NCBI GenBank assembly: GCA_902600395.1
Contig: CACKJL010000007.1
Coordinates: forward strand, 1-27,554
Direction of reading: 5' to 3'
DNA length: 27,554 nucleotides
Source of the DNA: an uncultured Prochlorococcus sp.
GTDB lineage: Bacteria; Cyanobacteriota; Cyanobacteriia; PCC-6307; Cyanobiaceae
Shown here: positions 1 through 6,507 of the stretch, piece by piece
Position numbering within the stretch: position 1 is the stretch's first letter
Layout of the letters: each line of letters opens with the position of its first letter
Position numbers and translations under genes: made by a program
Notes under the pieces: model-generated
What the model was told of the DNA's origin: nothing
What the model saw: the letters and a program-made list of their open reading frames with translations, nothing else
The model's database searches: none

Positions 1-988
1 TTACTGGATAAGAGTAAGACGCTTCATAGATAAGATACTCAGTAGCGCTGTCAGCATAAAGTGCCTTTGTTGCAGCAGCAATGTTTACTGAACCAGGGCC
101 AACTTCTGGGAAAGTTAAACCAACGAAGTATCCAGAACTATCAGTTCCGCTTGCTTCTTGTGTTTCATAACCAACACTTATGTCAGCTAAATCAAAACTG
201 TAGTAACCGTTAAGACCCCAAGTTGTAGTCTCAGTGGAAGTTCCATTATCATCGCTAATGTATGCAACAGCTACACCGTAACTATCTGTTGAATAAGCAG
301 CATTAAGACCAAGTGCGTCAGCAGCATCACCTAAGATTTCACCTTGTCCAGATGTTAATCCACCAGCTAGTGAGAATCCAGAATCAAATTCATAACTTAA
401 AGCTGCAGTAACACCTTTACCACCTGCACCCATTGAGTTACCAGTACCACAGTCGTCTGGTGTTGAATCAGTGAATGCACTATAAGTACAAGCTCCTGTA
501 AATAGAGTACTTAAGTCAGTTGAATCACCAACTATCATTGTTGCTCCACCAACAGGGAATGTATAAGTAACACCATCAACTTTTAAAGGTGAATCAGCAG
601 TCCCACCGTCAAAGCCCATTACGCCTGCCATTGGAGATTGTGATGGATTACCGTTATCAATAGCTATATCAAGTGAATCTTCACCTGTGAAACTTGTTGA
701 TAAACCGATGTTAAATTGATAGTCGAAACTTGTTGTTTCGCTTGTTGTATTACCGTCTATAGAACCTATAACAGTATCAACGCTAAATGATGCAGTAGTT
801 GTTTCTGAAAAACTACCAGCTTCAACGTTGTTAAGTCTAGCTTCTAAACCGTCAACACGGCTGTTAGTTACTGCAATTTCTTCTGCAGCATTGAAGTCAT
901 TAATAGTGACTTCGTTCGCAGTTACTGCCATAGGCGCAAGAAGGCCCAATGATGCAGGAGCTACGAGCAAGCTCTTGAAAAGCTTCAT
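1..988 (-). CDS. Outer-membrane porin (Som/OprB-like), 3' end beyond window
   Basis: The reading frame starts at ATG 988 (MKLFKSLLVAPASLG...) and stays open to base 1, giving 329 codons without a stop. Residues 1-23 form a signal peptide ending near TANE. A short coiled segment follows (NSRVDGLEARLNNVEAG), then alternating beta strands such as FDYQFNIGLSTSF, GVTAALSYEF and TWGLNGYYSFDLADISVGYE. This matches the barrel of marine cyanobacterial Som-type porins, which let small solutes cross the outer membrane. The usual SLH domain after the signal peptide is not evident, so this is a short variant. The last visible strand (EASYSYPV) is close to the expected C-terminus, so only a few dozen residues are probably missing. 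Family call is confident; substrate is unknown. Confidence 0.85.
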   Translation of the reverse strand, partial: MKLFKSLLVAPASLGLLAPMAVTANEVTINDFNAAEEIAVTNSRVDGLEARLNNVEAGSFSETTTASFSVDTVIGSIDGNTTSETTSFDYQFNIGLSTSFTGEDSLDIAIDNGNPSQSPMAGVMGFDGGTADSPLKVDGVTYTFPVGGATMIVGDSTDLSTLFTGACTYSAFTDSTPDDCGTGNSMGAGGKGVTAALSYEFDSGFSLAGGLTSGQGEILGDAADALGLNAAYSTDSYGVAVAYISDDNGTSTETTTWGLNGYYSFDLADISVGYETQEASGTDSSGYFVGLTFPEVGPGSVNIAAATKALYADSATEYLIYEASYSYPV

Positions 989-1178
989 AAATTTCCTCAC
1001 ACGAAATTTAAAGTACACCTCAAGATAGTGTATTTGGGTATACAAAATCAAGTATTAACGGCTACAGTTTTGAATAATTTGTGCCACTTTCTAAACTTAT
1101 ACAGTCAGTATGTTTGTTATTTTCATTTAAATATAATTGTTTGAATCTGATTTGTATCTAAATTATTTATTTAAATTT

Positions 1179-1343
1179 TTATATTTTTTTGGAAATTTTG
1201 AAAGAAACTTTTTCTGTTTTATATTTTTTCTTTCTTCGATTATCAACCGCATCAACGTACCATCCAGAAGCAAGCCTAGTGTCAATTTCCTCGTAGCTTT
1301 CTTTTTGATTTAATTTATTTAGGGATTTCTTTTTATAGTCCAT
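1179..1343 (-). CDS. Small basic hypothetical protein, 54 aa
   Basis: Reads MDYKKKSLNKLNQKESYEEI then DTRLASGWYVDAVDNRRKKK and a lysine-rich tail. The N and C termini are very basic, with a more conserved-looking core (EEIDTRLASGWYVDAVD). There is no signal peptide or membrane segment. It lies upstream of the porin on the same strand but is separated from it by about 190 nt. I recognise no family. The non-repetitive core and ATG start argue for a real gene. Confidence 0.5.
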   Translation of the reverse strand: MDYKKKSLNKLNQKESYEEIDTRLASGWYVDAVDNRRKKKYKTEKVSFKISKKI

Positions 1344-1579
1344 AAATACTCATAGTTTTTACTTAATTGTCAAAATATAGCATTTAAATTGAATTTGAGC
1401 AGTAGATTAATTTGGTTAAAATTTTTATTAGAATTTTAAAAATTGTTTTCTTTTAGAGTTTTATTTTCCTGAAATCTTTAGAAAAAAGAAAAAAAGACTT
1501 CTATTTCTCTCAACAAAAAAAATAATTAGTTATATTTTTGATAATTTTTATATACCTGAGGAGCACAAGGTCAAATGAC

Positions 1580-1771
1580 TCACTTGAATTTAATTGTTAA
1601 TTCTTTACCTAGAGATTTACTAGAGTTTGTTTTTTTTCTTGCAGTTGGTTTCACAGCTGGATCAGTTGGAATTATATAGTTTTCTTCAAACAATTTTCCA
1701 CATAATCTACAATCTGGAATAGAAATTTTCTCATTGGTATATGGGCTATTTGAATTAATTATCTTCGACAA
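1580..1771 (-). CDS. Possible small protein with CxxC motif, 63 aa
   Basis: An open frame with a TTG start at 1771 and no in-frame ATG. It reads MSKIINSNSPYTNEKISIPD, then CRLCGKLFEEN, then a basic C-terminal half. The single CxxC could bind metal only as a dimer. No clear ribosome-binding site is visible. It may be a real micro-gene, a 5'-truncated remnant, or chance. The composition is more protein-like than an antisense shadow, but support is weak. Confidence 0.35.
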   Translation of the reverse strand: MSKIINSNSPYTNEKISIPDCRLCGKLFEENYIIPTDPAVKPTARKKTNSSKSLGKELTIKFK

Positions 1772-1792
1772 AAAATTTGACTAACCATAATT

Positions 1793-2305
1793 TCAAAGAG
1801 AAACCACTGACTCAACAGGAAAATCCAGTTTAAATCTACCCTTAAGTTCCTTTAACTCAACAACCGTTATTAAACCGAGAATTTTTTTACTTTGATCTTT
1901 AAGCAACCTTGAGACACAATGAACTGTTCCTCCTGTAGCTAATAAGTCATCTACGATTACAAAAGAATTGAATTTTTTAAGGGCATTACTTTGTATTGAA
2001 AGAGAATTTTTTCCATATTCCAGATCATATTCTCTCGTTAATATATTTCCTGGTAGCTTTCCGGGTTTTCTAGCAACAATCATAGGTTTAGATGATTCTA
2101 AAGCAAGCGCAGAACCAAAAATAAATCCCCTTGCATCTATCGAAATTATTGCTTCAGCATTTTTTAAAAATTTATTTGAAGACATTTTTAAAATAAGTTC
2201 CTGAAAAATATCTGGATATTGAAGAATTTCTAGAACATCTTTAAAATAAATTCCTTTTTTTGGAAAATCTTTATAAGTGAGAATCAAATCTTCTAATTTT
2301 TTCAT
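1793..2305 (-). CDS. apt: Adenine phosphoribosyltransferase
   Basis: 170 aa, the usual length for Apt. The enzyme joins adenine and PRPP to give AMP and pyrophosphate, a cytoplasmic purine-salvage step. The type I phosphoribosyltransferase PRPP loop is intact at residues 116-128 (VIVDDLLATGGTV). Other family landmarks are the N-terminal YKDFPKKGIYFKD (residues 11-23), ISIDARGFIFGSALA (54-68) and the KPGKLPG loop (80-86). The start is ATG 2305. It ends 21 nt before the small 1580-1771 frame. It marks ordinary flanking sequence before the tRNA-Pro island begins at about 2482. Confidence 0.95.
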   Translation of the reverse strand: MKKLEDLILTYKDFPKKGIYFKDVLEILQYPDIFQELILKMSSNKFLKNAEAIISIDARGFIFGSALALESSKPMIVARKPGKLPGNILTREYDLEYGKNSLSIQSNALKKFNSFVIVDDLLATGGTVHCVSRLLKDQSKKILGLITVVELKELKGRFKLDFPVESVVSL

Positions 2306-2481
2306 ACTTCAAAGTCTCGAAAGCAATTTAGATGGATATCCTTGAGGAATTTAATTTTATATTATAAATATGTCGTAATTTTAAAAACCTTTCAAAGCCA
2401 ACTCATAAATATCTTCTTGGTTTGGATAGACTAATTTATAGAATTAATAAACTATTTTTTTACTGAAAAATAATAACTAAA

Positions 2482-2613
2482 ATCATTTTCTAGCTTAAAA
2501 AGTGATTTTTTATAAAAAATTTAGCAATTTGGTCTTTTATAGATGTCTGTTATGAACTAAGATTTTATGAGCGGGGCGTGGCGCAGCTTGGTAGCGCGGG
2601 TGCTTTGGGAGCA
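2482..2613 (+). repeat. 132-bp direct repeat, copy A (tRNA-Pro promoter plus 5' half)
   Basis: Pairs with 4990-5121 at a constant offset of 2508 bp without indels. I count 7 differences by eye. The repeat covers about 90 bp of sequence upstream of tRNA-Pro and the first 42 nt of the tRNA. It ends inside the 3' side of the anticodon stem. The two copies bracket the inverse-autotransporter gene pair. Confidence 0.95.
2572..2613 (+). pseudogene. tRNA-Pro(UGG) 5' half, truncated
   Basis: Forty-two bases identical to positions 1-42 of the intact tRNA at 5080: acceptor 5' strand, D arm, anticodon stem 5' strand and the TTTGGGA loop. It stops after GCA of the 3' anticodon stem. The following sequence is unrelated, so no tRNA can form. 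The upstream sequence is also duplicated, so it may still be transcribed. The break falls at the anticodon loop, the inferred crossover site. Confidence 0.9.
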
Positions 2614-2711
2614 TACCTTTTTACTAACGAGAACGATTGCAATAACTTATTTTCTTACTTTTATTACAAACTAAAAAGCGAGGGAAAGCGACAAAATTTT
2701 ATTAGTGCGCG

Positions 2712-2729
2712 TGCCATTAAAGCACCCGC
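2712..2729 (-). repeat. Inverted copy of the tRNA-Pro anticodon-arm core
   Basis: TGCCATTAAAGCACCCGC is the near reverse complement of 2596-2613. Eleven bases of GCGGGTGCTTT are perfect, and the remaining positions pair with two G-T wobbles and two mismatches. A transcript running through both would fold into a long-range stem closing a loop of about 98 nt. It could be an inverted attachment-site trace or part of a structured RNA. Confidence 0.6.
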
Positions 2730-2888
2730 TTTATTAAAAAATTTTTAAGTTTTTTATACCTTAAGATTGCGAAAAGATTGTTCTTGCCCTATTAAAAAAG
2801 CTCAGTTTTCCTTTAAATGTATAGTTTTTCAACTAATAACTAGACTTTTGTGAATAAAGAAATAATAATTAAAAAAATTTTTATTTAA

Positions 2889-4004
2889 GTGAGATTTATT
2901 AAATCATTAAGCCTAATACCAATAGCTTTTGGTTCATTTCTTTCTGTCTCTGCTAACGAATACAACTTTGAGGAATTCAAATTTGATCAAGTTGAAAATA
3001 AGCAAGATATATATGAACCAAAAGACAAATTAGATGAATACATAATTAAAGGAGTCACCTATTCAAACAAATTTGTTCCATTAATTAATGATGGTGCAAA
3101 AGGAAGTGAATATACAGACATAATGTCTAATGATTTTAAGAGATTATTAGTTGATGCTGGATTTGATTTTGCAAATTCAAAAGCAAATGATGAGATACAA
3201 AAAATCCCATTTTTTTCCCAGACTTCTGTAAATATCTCAGGTGGAACAGAATCAGATACAAGCTTCTCGATAAATAGTTTGATGAAACTTGGAGAACTTG
3301 CAAAAGATGAAGAAGGTGATTTAAAAACTCTTGCTTTTTCTCAAGCAAGATTTGCTACTGCAACAAATGCAGATGGTTCCACTATTAATATTGGTTTAGG
3401 AATTAGAAATCGTCCTAATGATATTTCTATGATCGGAGCTAATGCGTTCTGGGATTATAGAATGACTGATTATAGTGATGCCCACAGCAGGCTTGGATTA
3501 GGCGGAGAATATTTATGGAAAGATTTTGAGTTTAGAAACAACTTCTACATGGCTATTACTGATGAAAAAGATGTAACCGTAAAGGGCACATCATACAAAG
3601 AGAGAGTAGTCCCGGGTTGGGATGTGGAACTAGGATACAGGCTTCCAAATAATCCAGAACTGGCATTCTTTGTAAGAGGATTTAATTGGGATTACAAAAA
3701 TACGCAAGATAATTCTGGATTAGAAGGATCAGTAAGTTGGCAAGCTACACCACATATTGGTCTTGAGGCATGGGTTTCTAATGAAATTTCTGCAGCTTCT
3801 ACTACTGTTAATACTTCACTGCCTGGAACAGATGAGACTTTCTTTGGTTTAAGGATGAATATCACTGGAAGTCCTGTCAAGTTTGAGAAATCTAATTACA
3901 AGAAGAAAATGATTACTCAAATGACTCAACCAGTCAAACGTAAATATGATGTTCTTTTAGAGCGCTCTTCAGGAAGTTTTACTAATAGAGCTAAAGGTTC
4001 TTAA
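2889..4004 (+). CDS. Inverse autotransporter beta-barrel protein (intimin/invasin-type) without passenger
   Basis: 371 aa from GTG 2889; an in-frame TAA immediately precedes it. Residues 1-22 are a signal peptide ending at SVSA. After an acidic linker (about 23-110), the segment from SQTSVNISGG onward resembles the inverse-autotransporter barrel of intimin and invasin. Landmarks are GANAFWDY, HSRLGLGGEY, WKDFEFRNNFY, VPGWDVELGYRLP and the barrel-closing KRKYDVLLERSSG. Known members export a C-terminal Ig-like passenger, but here the chain ends about 15 residues after the barrel. It is either a stand-alone outer-membrane barrel or one that works with the secreted protein 33 nt downstream. It lies between the 132-bp repeats, so it is mobile cargo. 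Confidence 0.8.
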   Translation: MRFIKSLSLIPIAFGSFLSVSANEYNFEEFKFDQVENKQDIYEPKDKLDEYIIKGVTYSNKFVPLINDGAKGSEYTDIMSNDFKRLLVDAGFDFANSKANDEIQKIPFFSQTSVNISGGTESDTSFSINSLMKLGELAKDEEGDLKTLAFSQARFATATNADGSTINIGLGIRNRPNDISMIGANAFWDYRMTDYSDAHSRLGLGGEYLWKDFEFRNNFYMAITDEKDVTVKGTSYKERVVPGWDVELGYRLPNNPELAFFVRGFNWDYKNTQDNSGLEGSVSWQATPHIGLEAWVSNEISAASTTVNTSLPGTDETFFGLRMNITGSPVKFEKSNYKKKMITQMTQPVKRKYDVLLERSSGSFTNRAKGS

Positions 4005-4037
4005 TTTTATTTCTATCTTTATTTATTAACACTAAAA

Positions 4038-4892
4038 ATGAAACTTTTTTCTAAATTCTCTTTAAAAGCAACAGCAGGTTTTAGCTTCTGTGTGGTAGCG
4101 TCAATCATCTCTTCCAATGAGAAGGCTTTTGCAAACGATTGTGAAACTCTTTTTGGGGATAATCCATCAAGTATCAATAATGCCTGTTATATAACTCCTA
4201 ATACTTACAAAATAAGAGTCTATGAAATGGGTTTATGCACAGCTGATCCTCTTGCTGGAACCACTATAAATAGTAGTGATGAGGTTGTGACGGACAATAC
4301 TATTACGGATTCTTCCTGTACGCCTTCTTTCCAATCATCAACAGGAAGTTTAGTAAATTTAGGCGGGAATGCTACTCAGACATTAACTGGGACCAACATA
4401 AGGCCTCCAGCAGGATCTTATCCTTATGCATATATAAAAATTAAAAATACTTTTGGCTTAAAAGGTACATATCAAATTAATAATCAAACATTTTATAGTT
4501 CTAATGATGGATCTCCAGTTGCGGAAGGATCTTATGATGAATTTGATGAAGATTTAATGGACTTCAGTAATGGGAAAACATGTTCAGGAAGTCCAGAATT
4601 AGCTGGAGCGGAAGTTTTCACATCAGCACCTACTGGAACCATGAAGGCAGTATTAGCTCAAGTAAGTGGTGGTAACTTAGGAACTTATACTGCCGACTCT
4701 TCATGTGGAAGTTCAACTCATTTATATGGTACTTTTGCGCCTACTAATCCAGTTGTAATTACAAGTGACACGCAAGGCTTAGAAGTTACTTTCAGTATCA
4801 CAAAAAGAGGAATGACGGTTTTCCCTGATGGAAGTGGAGGAATGAGTGGCTTTGGAGGTGGGCCCTTTAGTCCTAGTTTCTCAACATATTAA
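4038..4892 (+). CDS. Secreted cysteine-containing protein, partner of the barrel gene
   Basis: 284 aa. Residues 1-33 form a signal peptide ending near KAFAND. The mature part is rich in Ser, Thr, Gly and Asn with scattered cysteines (DCETLF, NNACYI, MGLCTAD, SSCTPS, GKTCSG, SSCGSS), suggesting disulfides and an extracytoplasmic beta-rich fold. The C-terminus is a Gly-rich tail (GGMSGFGGGPF). It starts 33 nt after the barrel gene on the same strand, so the two are probably co-transcribed. I recognise no family. A surface-displayed protein presented by or working with the upstream barrel is an inference from position only. Confidence 0.75.
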   Translation: MKLFSKFSLKATAGFSFCVVASIISSNEKAFANDCETLFGDNPSSINNACYITPNTYKIRVYEMGLCTADPLAGTTINSSDEVVTDNTITDSSCTPSFQSSTGSLVNLGGNATQTLTGTNIRPPAGSYPYAYIKIKNTFGLKGTYQINNQTFYSSNDGSPVAEGSYDEFDEDLMDFSNGKTCSGSPELAGAEVFTSAPTGTMKAVLAQVSGGNLGTYTADSSCGSSTHLYGTFAPTNPVVITSDTQGLEVTFSITKRGMTVFPDGSGGMSGFGGGPFSPSFSTY

Positions 4893-4989
4893 ATTTAACT
4901 AAAAAGTTCAGAGATTATTTCTGTCGCTTCAAAAGACTAATTTCTAGTGACAAAACATCTGTTTTTCTAGTGACAAAATAGCGACAAAG

Positions 4990-5121
4990 ATCATTTTCTG
5001 GCCTTAAAAGTCATTTTTTATAAAATATTTAGCAATTTAGTCTTTTATAGATGTCTGTTATGAACTAAGATCTTATGAGCGGGGCGTGGCGCAGCTTGGT
5101 AGCGCGGGTGCTTTGGGAGCA
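4990..5121 (+). repeat. 132-bp direct repeat, copy B
   Basis: Second copy of the repeat at 2482-2613. Here it continues into the complete tRNA-Pro gene, so this copy carries the working promoter region. Together the copies delimit a 2508-bp unit. Confidence 0.95.
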
Positions 5122-5153
5122 CTAGGTCGCAGGTTCGAATCCTGTCGCCCCGA
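5080..5153 (+). tRNA. tRNA-Pro(UGG)
   Basis: A complete 74-nt cloverleaf without encoded CCA. The acceptor is CGGGGCG/CGCCCCG with discriminator A, the D arm is GCGC/GCGC, and the anticodon stem is GGTGC/GCACT around loop TTTGGGA (anticodon TGG). The T arm is GCAGG/CCTGT around TTCGAAT. It is the only intact copy in the window and the parent of all the scars. The GTGC-7 nt-GCAC anticodon arm is a natural inverted-repeat core for a tyrosine recombinase. Confidence 0.97.
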
Positions 5154-5175
5154 CTCTTAAAAACCAAGTCATACC

Positions 5176-5203
5176 AGAGACTTTCCCAGAGTCTCTTTTT
5201 TAT
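5176..5203 (+). terminator. Intrinsic terminator after tRNA-Pro
   Basis: Stem AGAGACT/AGTCTCT with loop TTCCCAG and a T-run. The same module follows the main tRNA scars downstream, with different but compensating stem bases. Confidence 0.85.
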
Positions 5204-5226
5204 TGTTTTTCTTGTTGGCTCTGATG

Positions 5227-5259
5227 CGCCAACAAATCGCCAACAAATTGGCAAACAAA
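5227..5259 (+). repeat. Three tandem 11-bp repeats (CGCCAACAAAT)
   Basis: CGCCAACAAAT at 5227-5237 and 5238-5248, then TGGCAAACAAA at 5249-5259, phased at 11 bp. They lie about 74 nt after the tRNA end. Related pairs sit at matching distances after the scars ending at 8268 and 10487. They could be recombinase arm-type or accessory sites, or iterons. Confidence 0.75.
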
Positions 5260-5307
5260 ATTAGTCTTGACCAAAATTTGAATTAAAATATAAGAAAATT
5301 CTTACCT

Positions 5308-6201
5308 GTGAAAAAGGCTTTTTTTACCTTAATAATTGCTCTATCTTTTGCACCTTTGATAAGAGCAGAGGTTGACCCTGAGATCCATAGGATGTGTAAA
5401 GATGTCAATGATTATCTAGGTTGCGTTAAAGCGAACAGCAAAAGCGGTTTTAAATTTTTCGGAAATAAAAAAGAAAAAATAGATAAAAATGCCAAAAGAA
5501 AATTTACCCGAGATGATGGATATAACGTTGTTTTCGATCCTAAAAGTGTAGAAGCAATAAAAATAAGAGGCGATTATGGAAGATACTTAAAATTTAACTA
5601 TAGGATCAATTATTACCAAGGAAGCAGTTATATACCAAAGACTCAAATTACCCCGGATAGAGTCTCTACAAATACTTATGGAACAATCAATAGTTATGGA
5701 AGTTCCGCATCATTCAGTGGTAATTCTTACTCAACAGTTACTCCAGGAGCCTCATTTGGAGGCTTTACTATTCCTGGAGGAATGCGATCAAGAGTAGTAG
5801 AAGTGACTGCTGATTGCAATGATTATACTGCTGATTTGAAGGGTGATGGGCAAGGTTGGAGGAAGTTAAAAGGGAGTGGTAAAGATACGCAAGTTTCTTC
5901 AGAAATGGTTTTGGATTTAATGAATGAGTTTTGCCCACAAATGAATAATTTAGTTTTAAATGCAGAAAAACTAATTGAAAAAATTGAACCTAATTTTGAA
6001 AATAGTAAGCAAGATCCTTTATGGAAAGGATATTCTCACCATACTGAAATGACAGATAGACAAAAAAGAAATATGGAAAAAGATTGTCAAAAAGCTGGTT
6101 CTACTATGTATAGGAGGGAGAAATTAGAACGTTGTAGAGACTCTGGACTGTTTGATCCATCTGAGTATTCTTGGACTGGCTGGAGATATAAGAAAAGATA
6201 G
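5308..6201 (+). CDS. Secreted hypothetical protein, 297 aa
   Basis: GTG start at 5308. Signal peptide 1-20 (KKAFFTLIIALSFAPLIRA). The mature N-terminus has two cysteines (HRMCKDVNDYLGCVKA). A Ser/Tyr/Gly-rich low-complexity linker spans about 115-160. The C-terminal half has further cysteines (TADCNDYTADLKGDGQGWR, NEFCPQMN, EKDCQKAG, LERCRDSG). The pattern resembles secreted hypothetical proteins of marine picocyanobacteria with an 'ADC.DYT.D.KGDG.GWR' core; this is recalled, not searched. It is the only gene between the intact tRNA and scar 6321, and GCCAACAAAT repeats flank it on both sides, so it looks like a single-gene cargo unit. Confidence 0.75.
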   Translation: MKKAFFTLIIALSFAPLIRAEVDPEIHRMCKDVNDYLGCVKANSKSGFKFFGNKKEKIDKNAKRKFTRDDGYNVVFDPKSVEAIKIRGDYGRYLKFNYRINYYQGSSYIPKTQITPDRVSTNTYGTINSYGSSASFSGNSYSTVTPGASFGGFTIPGGMRSRVVEVTADCNDYTADLKGDGQGWRKLKGSGKDTQVSSEMVLDLMNEFCPQMNNLVLNAEKLIEKIEPNFENSKQDPLWKGYSHHTEMTDRQKRNMEKDCQKAGSTMYRREKLERCRDSGLFDPSEYSWTGWRYKKR

Positions 6202-6211
6202 ATAAGAAAAT

Positions 6212-6234
6212 CGCCAACAAATGAGCCAACAAAT
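6212..6234 (+). repeat. Paired CGCCAACAAAT-type repeats
   Basis: CGCCAACAAAT at 6212-6222 and GCCAACAAAT at 6225-6234. They are nearly identical to the 5227-5259 set and lie just after the secreted-protein gene, about 90 nt before scar 6321. They give the 5154-6366 unit the same repeat at both ends. Confidence 0.7.
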
Positions 6235-6320
6235 ATTATGATTTTTTAAATCTAGTATTAAATTAAAACCTCCTTACTTAGTGAGGCTCTGTAGACATAG
6301 TGCCCTGCTAGGGTTGTTAA

Positions 6321-6366
6321 GTGCTTTGGGAGCACTAGGTCGCAGGTTCGAATCCTGTCGCCCCGA
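6321..6366 (+). repeat. tRNA-Pro 3' scar 1
   Basis: Forty-six bases identical to the tRNA from the 5' anticodon stem (GTGC) through discriminator A. There is no acceptor or D arm upstream, so it is a displaced 3' end left by integration. Confidence 0.93.
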
Positions 6367-6387
6367 CTCTTAAAAACCAAGTCATAG

Positions 6388-6413
6388 AGAGAGTTTCCCA
6401 GACTCTCTTTTTT
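6388..6413 (+). terminator. Terminator of scar 1
   Basis: Stem AGAGAGT/ACTCTCT with loop TTCCCAG and a T-run. Relative to the intact copy, one stem position has changed together with its partner (C-G to G-C). Confidence 0.8.
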
Positions 6414-6507
6414 ATTGCTTACTGTCTCATATTGCGAAAGGGGCACTCGTTTGAAGTACTTTGATCTAAAATGTGCCTACCTTTCTGAATTAATTAATAA
6501 TTATTTA

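Noticed and set aside
828..1028. Plus-strand 66-aa ORF
   Set aside because: Lies opposite the start of the porin gene, whose frame is clearly coding.
1968..2204. Plus-strand 78-aa ORF
   Set aside because: Antisense shadow of apt.
2572..2735. Half tRNA plus inverted arm as a group I or II intron in tRNA-Pro
   Set aside because: No 3' exon follows the inverted arm and no intron core motifs were seen; the intact copy is contiguous elsewhere.
3136..3880. Two minus-strand ORFs (3136-3348, 3692-3880)
   Set aside because: Shadows of the inverse-autotransporter gene, with biased composition.
5045..5254. Minus-strand ORF containing FKSRGDRIRTCDL
   Set aside because: It is the reverse complement of tRNA-Pro and its terminator, a well-known spurious ORF type.
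5227..5259. CRISPR-like interpretation of the 11-bp tandem repeats
   Set aside because: Repeats are too short and directly adjacent, there are no spacers, and no cas genes are present.
6258..6446. Minus-strand ORF also containing FKSRGDRIRTCDL
   Set aside because: Antisense of tRNA scar 1; the match with the 5045 frame reflects repeated tRNA sequence, not a protein family.
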